Positions 1 to 6,602 of a stretch of 6,659 bases of DNA are shown piece by piece. A program made the translations under genes and the position numbers. The notes below the pieces were generated by a model. The model saw nothing but the letters and a program-made list of their open reading frames with translations. It made no database searches and was not told the DNA's origin. How positions within the stretch are numbered: the first letter of the stretch is position 1; each line of letters starts with the position of its first letter. The stretch is from positions 1-6,659 of the forward strand of contig CAMGJH010000060.1 in the NCBI GenBank assembly GCA_946056345.1, read 5' to 3'. The stretch is from an uncultured Lentisphaeraceae bacterium. Its GTDB lineage: Bacteria; Verrucomicrobiota; Kiritimatiellia; RFP12; DVOR01.

Positions 1-1995
1 GGGGTGGACGACCCCTAAAATGCATCCGCCCCGGGTTGACCTTGCATCCGCCCCGGGTTGACCCTCGACCCGGGCCGGGTTCGCCTCGGACTCGGGCCGG
101 GTTCGCCTCGAGGTAGGCCCGGGTTCGCCCTCGACCTGGGGCGGGTTCGCCTCGGACTCGGGGCGGGTGGATTTTTCGGTTGGTGCTGGGTGGTAGGCGG
201 GAAGGCTGTCGCCGGAGGTGGAAGGGCCGGCCAAGGGCGCGCCTTGTTGACTGTCGACTGTCGACTGCCGACTGGGTGCGCAGCACCCGGGGCCGGGGGT
301 GAGGCCGCTCTCGGGGCAGAGGGGGGCGAGGGGGCAGGTGTTGGGCCAGAGGGGTGGGGGGTGGCCGGCGTAGAGGCGGGTGAAGAGTTCGCCGACGGCG
401 GGGGCAGCGGCTTCGAGGCCGACGAGGGTTGCGGCGCGGCCGCCGCGCTTGTTGCCGAACCAGATGCCGACGGTCCAATCGGGGGTCCAGCCGACGCACC
501 AGGCATCGGTGTTGTTGTTGGCGGTACCGGTTTTCCAGGCGACGTCGAGGGCGGTGCCGGGGAGGGGGCGGCGGAGCATGTGGGCGATGAGTTCGGCGGT
601 TTCGGGGGAGAAGTGGGCGGGGAGGGCGTGGTAGGCGCGGGTGAGGGCGAGGAGGGTGACGCCGCCGGTGCCGAGGGCGAGGGCGAGGCCGCTCTGTTCG
701 GCGGGGGCGAGGTCGAGCGCGGCGAGGAGGCGGAGGCAGCGGGCTTCGCCAAGTTCAGCGAGGAGGCGGATGACGGGGGTGTTGAGGGAGCGGGCGAGGG
801 CTTCGGCGGCGGAGACGGGGCCGAGGAAGGTGCCGTCGTAGTTGGCGGGGGCGTAGGAGCCGTAGCGGATGGGGGCGTCGAGGAGGCGGGTGGCGGGGGC
901 GAGGAGGCCGCCTTCGATGGCTTCGGCGAAGAAGAAGGGTTTGAGGGTGCTGCCGGCTTGGCGGTGGGCGATGGCGGCATCGACTTGGCCGGCGGCTGGG
1001 GAGGCGAAGTGGAGGGTGCCGAGGTAGACGACGGGGTCGGGCGAGGGAGTGCGGAGGATGACGCAGGCGCCATCGGTGACGCCGGGGAGGCGGGCGAGGT
1101 GGCGGCGGAGGAGGGCGAGGGCGTCGGCTTGGAGTTCGCCATCGATGGGGTGGCCGGCGAGGAGGGCGTGGCGGTTTTCGTCGGGCTGGGAGAGGCGCTC
1201 GAAGCGGGGGCGGGTGGCGGGGTCGCGGAAACGGAGGATGGCCGAGGCGTAGGCTTCGTCGGCCTGCGCTTGGGTGAGTGTGCCGCGGCGGACCATCATG
1301 TCCAGGAGGCGGCGCTGGCGCTGGCGCGCGGCTTGGGGGTGGCGGTCGGGGCGCAGGGCATTGGGGCGCTGGGGCAGGCCGCAGAGGAGGGTGGCTTCGC
1401 CGAAGGTGAGGGTGGCGGCGGAGGTGTTGAAGTAGGCTTGGGCGGCGGCTTCGATACCGATGTATTGGCCGCCGTAGGGGGCGTGGTTGAGGTAGGCGGC
1501 GAGGATGTCGTCCTTGGTGTGGAGCTGTTCGAGCTTGCGGGCACGGGCGGCTTGGAGGAACTTGCCCCAGAGGCTGCGGCGGCGCCCGGTGGCCAGGCCG
1601 GCGACTTGCATCGAGAGGGTGGAGGCGCCCGAGACGATGCGTAGGCTCGTCACGTTTTGCCAGAGGGCGCGCAGAGCCGCGCCGTAGTCGACGCCCCGAT
1701 GGCGGTAGAAGTTCGCGTCCTCGGCGATGAGGGTGGCACGGAGGACTTCCGGGGAGATGGCCGAGAGGGGGACGGGGAAGCGCCAGGCGTAGTCTTCGCC
1801 CCGGAAGGCGGCCAGGACCTTGCCATTGCGGTCGTAGATCCACCGGGCCGGCGCGCGCGCTTCGAGGATTGGGAGGGGATCTTCGACGAAGCGCGGGGCG
1901 AGGGCCCAGGCGAGCGCAAACAAAAGCGCCCCGCCGCCGGCGAATGCGAGCAGCCGGGCGCCAAGACGGCGGAGGCGGCGGAGGCGGCGCGTCAC
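1..1995 (-). CDS. pbpC: Penicillin-binding protein 1C (bifunctional peptidoglycan glycosyltransferase/transpeptidase), partial at 3' end
   Basis: This is an inner-membrane enzyme that polymerises lipid II and may cross-link peptidoglycan. I translated 665 open codons from a GTG at 1995-1993 to the window edge without a stop. Seen: an Arg-rich N-terminus, a membrane segment (about residues 14-36), then the GT51 domain with AEDANFYRHRG (catalytic Glu92), GASTLSMQ (about 124-131), RKLEQL (Glu156) and YLNHAPYGG. The transpeptidase domain has GSTLKPF (nucleophile Ser349, Lys352), SLN (403-405) and KTGTA (Lys488-Ala492). It ends with CPESGLTPGPGCC (about 560-572), a Cys-containing linker seen in PBP1C proteins. 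All catalytic motifs are intact. The GTG start overlaps the upstream stop (GTGA); no Shine-Dalgarno is evident, so translation is probably coupled. The next in-frame ATG (in SMQ) would remove the membrane anchor and Glu92. After residue 572 the frame enters repeat DNA, and the BiPBP_C domain expected in this family is not visible. The gene may end just beyond the window. Confidence 0.93.
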   Translation of the reverse strand, partial: MTRRLRRLRRLGARLLAFAGGGALLFALAWALAPRFVEDPLPILEARAPARWIYDRNGKVLAAFRGEDYAWRFPVPLSAISPEVLRATLIAEDANFYRHRGVDYGAALRALWQNVTSLRIVSGASTLSMQVAGLATGRRRSLWGKFLQAARARKLEQLHTKDDILAAYLNHAPYGGQYIGIEAAAQAYFNTSAATLTFGEATLLCGLPQRPNALRPDRHPQAARQRQRRLLDMMVRRGTLTQAQADEAYASAILRFRDPATRPRFERLSQPDENRHALLAGHPIDGELQADALALLRRHLARLPGVTDGACVILRTPSPDPVVYLGTLHFASPAAGQVDAAIAHRQAGSTLKPFFFAEAIEGGLLAPATRLLDAPIRYGSYAPANYDGTFLGPVSAAEALARSLNTPVIRLLAELGEARCLRLLAALDLAPAEQSGLALALGTGGVTLLALTRAYHALPAHFSPETAELIAHMLRRPLPGTALDVAWKTGTANNNTDAWCVGWTPDWTVGIWFGNKRGGRAATLVGLEAAAPAVGELFTRLYAGHPPPLWPNTCPLAPLCPESGLTPGPGCCAPSRQSTVDSQQGAPLAGPSTSGDSLPAYHPAPTEKSTRPESEANPPQVEGEPGPTSRRTRPESEANPARVEGQPGADARSTRGGCILGVVHP
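21..168. repeat. 22-bp tandem repeat array, about 6.7 units
   Basis: Six full units start at 21, 43, 65, 87, 109 and 131, and a partial one starts at 153 and matches for 16 bases. All share a core CCGGGTT or GCGGGTT followed by SGCC or GACC. Units 1 and 2 are identical except for the last base. Units 3 and 6 both begin TCGACC, and units 4 and 7 both begin CGGACTCGGG, so a 66-bp higher-order period is superimposed. The array lies inside the open pbpC frame. Confidence 0.9.
249..276. repeat. 7-bp tandem microsatellite, 4 units
   Basis: The plus strand reads GACTGTC, GACTGTC, GACTGCC, GACTGGG. The first two copies are exact and create two GTCGAC palindromes; the last two carry one and two changes. 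It lies in the pbpC frame just after the CPESG...CC linker and encodes a Ser/Gln-rich stretch. It looks like non-coding microsatellite DNA that happens to be open. Confidence 0.8.
274..288. repeat. Small perfect inverted repeat (6-bp stem, 3-base loop)
   Basis: GGGTGC-GCA-GCACCC can fold into a 6-bp G+C-rich hairpin. On the minus strand it is not followed by a T run, so it is not an intrinsic terminator. It sits at the boundary between the conserved PBP1C linker and the repeat-rich tail, with its left arm touching the 7-bp microsatellite. Confidence 0.5.
1992..1995 (-). other. GTGA stop/start overlap coupling the macroglobulin gene and pbpC
   Basis: On the minus strand the macroglobulin gene ends GTG-AAG-TGA (stop at 1994-1992), and the pbpC GTG start sits at 1995-1993, giving a 4-base overlap. 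The 20 bases before the GTG contain no convincing purine-rich ribosome binding site. Translation of pbpC therefore most likely depends on ribosomes finishing the upstream gene, which would keep the two products in a set ratio. Confidence 0.85.
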
Positions 1996-4900
1996 TTCAC
2001 GGTGAGCGTGCCGGCGGGGGCGTCCGCGCCGGTGAGGTCGGGGTCGTACATCGCTTCGATGACGCACGAGCCCCAGGAGAAGGTACCGCGCGTGGTGGCG
2101 CGGACGGGGTAGACGAGCGAGACCTTGCCGGCTTCGGCTTCGCCGATGAAGGCGACCTCGCCGGGGCGTTTGCGGGCGTGGTCGACCTGGAGGAGGAGGA
2201 GCTGCCGAGCCCAGTCGGGCAGGGTGAGGCTCTCGCGGGTGGCGAGGTTGCCATCTTCGTAGACCAGGCCGCCGGGGAGGAAGTCGCGCACCGCGAGATC
2301 GTTGACATCGCGCGGGAGGACGAAGTCGATGCGTACGAAGGCGAGGTCGCCGTGGGCAAGCTCGGTGATGGGCTGGCCCTGGGCATCGACGAGCGTGCGC
2401 GTGAGGGCGATGGCGTGGGTGCCCTCGGTGGCCGGCACTTCGCGCACCTGCTTGGCCAGGCGGAGGCTCTCGGGGAGGGTGGTGGCCAGTGAGAAGGCGT
2501 AACCGCCCCAGGCGTTGGCTTGGGTGGTGCGCCAGTCGGCGGCAAAGAGGGCGGCAAAGGCCTCTGTGCTGACCGGCAGAGCGCACTCGAGGGCAAGGGC
2601 GACCTTGATGGCCTGCCAGGCGTTCGCGTCGATGTAGTAAGGCAGGGCGGGGGTTTGGGCGGTGGCATAGGCGCGCTTGAAGGGCTCGATGGCTTCGCTG
2701 GCATAACCGGCGCGGATGAGGGCGGCGGCGGCGAAGAGGGCCGCACCGTCGCGCTCGTCTATCGCGAGGAGGGTGATGCACTGGGTGAGCTCGACTGCAC
2801 CGAAGGCGTTGTCGTGCGCCAGGATCCAGGCGGCGAAGGCGGCCTCGTCGCGCGTGTCGTTCGCACGGGCAGTGTCGCGCAGGGTCTCGTGGAGGCGCTC
2901 GCGCAGCGCTCTATCGTTCGGCACGGCCCGGGTGCGCATCGCGGTGAGGACGACGTGGGTGGCCATCAGCGAGGCCGGGAGGTTGCAGTCGCCCTTCGGC
3001 CAGAGGCGGAAGAGGCCGCGAACGTGGCGCGGGCGCAGTTGCGCGACGACCGAGCGCAGGACGAGGCGATCGAGCTCGCTGCGCACCTGGAGGCAGGGCC
3101 AGGCTTTGGCGGAGAGCTGCTCGGTGCAGTTGAAGGGATAGGCGGCGAACCAGCCGTCGGTGCGGGCACGGAAGTCGGTCAGGCGGACCTCTTCGGCGCT
3201 TTCGGGGAGGGGCTCGCCGGGCGCGAGGCGGGTGTAGGTGACCGCTTGGATGCGCGGGACGGCCGGGCGAACGCGGAGGCGTTCGCGTTGGGTGATGGAG
3301 GTTTCGCCCATCGTCACGGTGGCGGCGACTTCGCTCAGGCGCTCGGGGATGGTGAAGCGGTGGGTGAAGGTGACCGGCTTGCCGGGGGCGAGGATGCCGC
3401 GCGCGAGCTCCTGGCCACCAAAGGCCGTGAGCGTGAAGGGGCCTTCGGGCAGGTCGAGGTTCGTGACGGTGAGGGTGAGGTCGGCCGTGTCGCCGGGGCA
3501 GAGGGCCTCCGGGGCCGAGAGGGTGAGGGTGATCGGCGCGCGGCAGGTGAGGGCGTGCTGGGCGCGGCCCACGCGGCCGGTGGCATCGGTGGCGATGGCC
3601 ATCAAGCGCAGCTGGCCCTGGAAGTCCTCAGGCACGGTCAGCGGGAGGGTGACGCGGCCATCGGGATTGACGGCGATGGGGTCGAAGAGGAGGCGCGCCA
3701 GGGGGCGGTTCTCGAAGGCGGGCACATCGTTCCCCGCGCCGCCGCCGATGCGCCCCTCGGGCGAGATGGCGAGGTCGGGGAAGAGGAGGCCGTAGAGGTC
3801 GCCGCTGACGAGGGGGCCGGGTAGCTCGGTGAGGTCGGCGAGCGGGTCGGGCAGCGTGTAGCGGCTGACGGCGAGGACGCCTTCATCCACGGCCCAGAGG
3901 GTGACTTGGCGCGGCGTAGCGTCGGGGGCCGGGGGCAGGGTGAGGGTGACGGGGAGGGTGGTGCCGGGGCGGGCGAGGTCGGGGGCCTCGAGGCGCAGGT
4001 CGAGGGCTTGGGCGCTTTGGTCGATGGGGAGGTTGGCGCGGCCGATGAGGCGAGTGTCGCAGTCGGCGTTGGCGGCGGTGAAGGTGACGGCGATGGGGAA
4101 GTCGCGGCAGGTGAGGCCCTCGGGGAGGTCGATTGGGAAGGTGTAGCGCCCGGCCTGGGGGATGGCGAAGGTGCGCAGGGGCTGGAGGCGCTCGGCACCG
4201 GCGGCGAGCAGGAGGGTGCCCGGGCCGGGGAGGTCGAGGGCCACCTCGGGGGTCTCGCCGGGCCGGCGCGGGGTCGGGGCGAAGGCGAGGGCGAGGGTGT
4301 TTAGGCGCTTATCGCGCGAGGCGTAGGCCGGCGCGTCGCCGAGCCAGAAGTCGAGCGAACTGCGCACCTGCGCTCCGTCGCCGACGCGCGTGAGGGTGCC
4401 GATATAGTTGCCGGGCTCGAGGCCGGTGAGGTCGAGGGGCGAGACGGTGCCCTGGCGTAGGGTCATCCGGCGCTGTGGCGTCTCGCGGGGGGCGACCTGC
4501 TCCACCCATTCGCGCTGGTAGGTGCCGCGGTCGTTGCGGCGGGTGAGGTAGCGCCAAGTCCGCTTTTCCAGGGAGATCTCCACCTCCATCGCGCTCTCCG
4601 TGGAGCCCTCGGGGACGAGGAGGGTGGCCTCCACGCCCGAGGTCTCGCCCTCGCGCAGGCCGATGTAGGCTGGCTCGGTGAAGCGCGTCTCGGTGGCGGC
4701 GGTGGCCGTGACGGTGCGGCCGCCGGGCTCGGTTAGGGACACGGTGGCGCAGAGGATGGCCGGCGCGCTGAAGCGGTGGCCGCTGATGAGCTGGGTGGAA
4801 TGGGTGAGGGTGCCATCTTCGCCAGTGGTGAGGAAGCAGCCCTCGGCGTCGGGGAGCTGGCTTCCTTGGCCCACCTGCCAACCTTCCCACGCGGCGGGGA

Positions 4901-6521
4901 GGTCGGTGGAGCATTTGCCGCGCAGGGTGACGTGCGCCCGGGCGCTGGCCACGGGGGCGCCGAAGTAGGTCTGCGCGGTGACGTTGAGCTGGGTGGGGGT
5001 GAGGGCGAGCGCGAGTTTGACGCGGTCGGGGACGAAGTCGGCCACGTAGAAGCGCTGATAGGCCAGCTCCTCGCGGCCGAGGGCGAGGGAGATGGCGTAG
5101 AGGCCGTCGTTGGCCGTGCGCGGGAGGGTGAAGTCGGCCGAGAGCTGACCCATGGCATCGGCGGTGGCCGTGGCCGTCTGGATGAGGCTTCCCTGTTCGT
5201 CGTAGAGGGAGAAGGCTAAGGGCTGATTGGTGAGCGGTTGGGTGGTGCCGGCTTGGCGGACGAGGGCAGTGGCGCGGAGGCTCTCGCCAGGGCGCACGGC
5301 TCCACGGTCGAGCCAGAGCGCGGCTGCGGGCTGTGGGGTCTGGCCGTTCACGAAGCTGTAGCGGCCGAAGGCCGTCTCGGAGAGGTCGAGGTAGACCTGC
5401 TCGCCGCCCTCGGCACGGACAATCATCTTGCGCGCGGGGAAGTCGTCGCTCTCCAAGGCACCGGGTACGAGCGAGAGCATTGCCAGGCCGGCGGCGTCGG
5501 TGGTGCCGCGCAGGAGGATTTGGTTCTTCAATCCGGCCACCTCGATAGTCGCGCCGGGGACGGGTTCATCGGTCGAGAGGCGGCGGATGGAGACGCCGAA
5601 GCCGGTGAAGCTGTCGCAGGCCCAGGCGATGCCCAGGTCGGTGACGATGAGGCGGTGCTCGTCTCCAGTCCAGGTGGGGCAGGGCTCGGAGGAGTCCAAG
5701 TGGTAGACGCCGGGGCGGTTGCCGATGGCGGCACCTAGGTCGAAGAAGCGGTCGAGGACGACATTGCGTGGCATCGGCGGGTTGTTCAAGGGCACCTCGG
5801 CGATTTTGTGCGTTAAGTTGAGCGCATCCCAGGAGGTGAAGCCGAAGGGCAGGAGGTTGCTCTCGTAGCCGCGCGAGAGGGTGATGTGCGCGTTGGGCGA
5901 GAGGTTGACGGCGCGGTAGGGTAGGCGCGGACGGCTCAGCGGCAGGTAGCTGCCGGCGGTGAGGAACTGGAGGCAAGGCGCGTATTCGGGTATTGTGACC
6001 GAGCGCGTGACGGTGTCGGGCAACGTGCGCCTGTGGCTATCCTGCAGCCCGGCCTTGACCGTCACCTGATAGGTCTGCCCCGGCTGCCAGTCGCCGGCCA
6101 GATCCAGCTGCCCGGCGTAGTTTACCGTGGGCTTGAGGTTTGCCACCTGCGGGGTCACGGCGAAGGTGTCGGCCGGCGGCGACTCCGAAAACTCGGCATC
6201 CGGCAGGAAGCGCAGCTGCACGGCAAAGTCCATACCGCGCCGTTCGGCCTGCCAGCTCGCCAGGTAGAGGGGAGAGATTTGGGGCGCTTGGGGTTCAGGG
6301 TCGGGCGCCGGGGCGGCTTCGGGCGCTGGGCTCTCGGGCGCGCTCTGCACCTCGGCGGGGGGCTCTTCGGCCGCCGCAATCAGCCGCTGCACGGCGGCCA
6401 GTCGCCGCTCGGGCACCCGCCAAACACGGAAATAGAAACTTGCAAACGCAACGAGCAACGCCGCCAAAATCACCGACGGCACGGCTAACAACAGACCTTT
6501 CAGCCACTTCATCCTACACAT
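1992..6521 (-). CDS. yfhM: Bacterial alpha-2-macroglobulin (YfhM/ECAM type), thioester-containing, membrane-anchored
   Basis: This is a 1509-residue periplasmic protease-trapping protein. Seen in order: basic N-terminus and one hydrophobic segment (about residues 8-29), a Pro/Ala/Glu-rich linker (about 50-82), and macroglobulin-like beta domains. These include an MG3-like stretch with TDAAGLAML (about 305-350), an A2M_N-like domain opening with LDRGAVRPGESL (from about 404), the bait-region domain (about 735-870), AVDEGVL (about 874), a short Gly-rich putative bait segment (about 918-945) and the MG7 stretch FDPIAVNPDGRVTLPL (about 948). The thioester motif is C1132-T-E-Q1135 (codons 3117-3128), followed by the helical thioester domain and a C-terminal receptor-like beta domain ending near AMYDPDLTG. 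The length is close to the E. coli protein (about 1650 residues). The ATG at 6521 is chosen because AAAGGAG lies 9 bases upstream. An ATG at 6512 is 18 bases from that site, and one at 6626 lies in repeat DNA with no site. It is the first gene of the operon with pbpC. Family assignment is firm; the symbol is by analogy with E. coli, where the thioester-bearing copy sits next to pbpC. Confidence 0.95.
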   Translation of the reverse strand: MCRMKWLKGLLLAVPSVILAALLVAFASFYFRVWRVPERRLAAVQRLIAAAEEPPAEVQSAPESPAPEAAPAPDPEPQAPQISPLYLASWQAERRGMDFAVQLRFLPDAEFSESPPADTFAVTPQVANLKPTVNYAGQLDLAGDWQPGQTYQVTVKAGLQDSHRRTLPDTVTRSVTIPEYAPCLQFLTAGSYLPLSRPRLPYRAVNLSPNAHITLSRGYESNLLPFGFTSWDALNLTHKIAEVPLNNPPMPRNVVLDRFFDLGAAIGNRPGVYHLDSSEPCPTWTGDEHRLIVTDLGIAWACDSFTGFGVSIRRLSTDEPVPGATIEVAGLKNQILLRGTTDAAGLAMLSLVPGALESDDFPARKMIVRAEGGEQVYLDLSETAFGRYSFVNGQTPQPAAALWLDRGAVRPGESLRATALVRQAGTTQPLTNQPLAFSLYDEQGSLIQTATATADAMGQLSADFTLPRTANDGLYAISLALGREELAYQRFYVADFVPDRVKLALALTPTQLNVTAQTYFGAPVASARAHVTLRGKCSTDLPAAWEGWQVGQGSQLPDAEGCFLTTGEDGTLTHSTQLISGHRFSAPAILCATVSLTEPGGRTVTATAATETRFTEPAYIGLREGETSGVEATLLVPEGSTESAMEVEISLEKRTWRYLTRRNDRGTYQREWVEQVAPRETPQRRMTLRQGTVSPLDLTGLEPGNYIGTLTRVGDGAQVRSSLDFWLGDAPAYASRDKRLNTLALAFAPTPRRPGETPEVALDLPGPGTLLLAAGAERLQPLRTFAIPQAGRYTFPIDLPEGLTCRDFPIAVTFTAANADCDTRLIGRANLPIDQSAQALDLRLEAPDLARPGTTLPVTLTLPPAPDATPRQVTLWAVDEGVLAVSRYTLPDPLADLTELPGPLVSGDLYGLLFPDLAISPEGRIGGGAGNDVPAFENRPLARLLFDPIAVNPDGRVTLPLTVPEDFQGQLRLMAIATDATGRVGRAQHALTCRAPITLTLSAPEALCPGDTADLTLTVTNLDLPEGPFTLTAFGGQELARGILAPGKPVTFTHRFTIPERLSEVAATVTMGETSITQRERLRVRPAVPRIQAVTYTRLAPGEPLPESAEEVRLTDFRARTDGWFAAYPFNCTEQLSAKAWPCLQVRSELDRLVLRSVVAQLRPRHVRGLFRLWPKGDCNLPASLMATHVVLTAMRTRAVPNDRALRERLHETLRDTARANDTRDEAAFAAWILAHDNAFGAVELTQCITLLAIDERDGAALFAAAALIRAGYASEAIEPFKRAYATAQTPALPYYIDANAWQAIKVALALECALPVSTEAFAALFAADWRTTQANAWGGYAFSLATTLPESLRLAKQVREVPATEGTHAIALTRTLVDAQGQPITELAHGDLAFVRIDFVLPRDVNDLAVRDFLPGGLVYEDGNLATRESLTLPDWARQLLLLQVDHARKRPGEVAFIGEAEAGKVSLVYPVRATTRGTFSWGSCVIEAMYDPDLTGADAPAGTLTVK

Positions 6522-6530
6522 CGAGAAGCA

Positions 6531-6537
6531 CTCCTTT
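6531..6537 (-). promoter_or_regulatory. Ribosome binding site of the macroglobulin gene
   Basis: The minus strand reads AAAGGAG here, a near-perfect Shine-Dalgarno sequence, with 9 bases between it and the ATG at 6521. This site decides the start: the downstream ATG at 6512 is too far away, and the upstream in-frame ATG at 6626 has no such site and would add 35 residues that do not resemble a leader of the family. Confidence 0.85.
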
Positions 6538-6556
6538 AAGAACACGGAATGCCCAA

Positions 6557-6562
6557 ATAATA
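6557..6562 (-). promoter_or_regulatory. Possible -10 element of the operon promoter
   Basis: The minus strand reads TATTAT, one mismatch from TATAAT, in an A+T-richer stretch about 20 bases before the ribosome binding site. No convincing -35 hexamer is present at 15-18 bases upstream, so this is a weak candidate. The promoter could also lie further upstream, beyond the repeat array. Confidence 0.25.
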
Positions 6563-6576
6563 CCAGAAAGCGTCCC

Positions 6577-6599
6577 AAAAAGCGAGCCGCCGAGGGCGG
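6577..6599 (-). terminator. Weak terminator-like hairpin upstream of the operon
   Basis: On the minus strand CCGCC-CTC-GGCGG forms a 5-bp stem with a 3-base loop. It is followed by CTCGC and a run of five T. The stem is short and the T run starts 5 bases after it, so intrinsic termination would be weak. It could end a transcript from an upstream gene outside the window, or it may be fortuitous in G+C-rich DNA. Confidence 0.2.
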
Positions 6600-6602
6600 A
6601 TT

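Noticed and set aside
21..168. A CRISPR array or transposon end
   Set aside because: The units are contiguous without spacers, and no terminal inverted repeat, transposase or target duplication is visible.
15..1142. A 375-codon minus-strand Pro/Ser/Ala-rich frame
   Set aside because: It is an out-of-frame shadow of the pbpC transpeptidase domain; it only shares the repeat-derived tail because the 22-bp array is open in several frames.
58..1644. A 528-codon plus-strand reading frame opposite pbpC
   Set aside because: It is codon-aligned antisense to pbpC. It stays open because the sense strand avoids TTA, CTA-type and TCA codons; its product is almost only Gly, Ala, Glu and Val, with no domain.
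755..1843. A 362-codon minus-strand frame within pbpC
   Set aside because: The product is a Pro/Arg/His-rich shadow in the wrong frame; the frame with GT51 and transpeptidase motifs is the one starting at 1995.
2520..3824. A 434-codon plus-strand reading frame opposite the macroglobulin gene
   Set aside because: It is also codon-aligned antisense in G+C-rich DNA, with a low-complexity Gly/Glu/Ala-rich product and no ribosome binding site or family motif.
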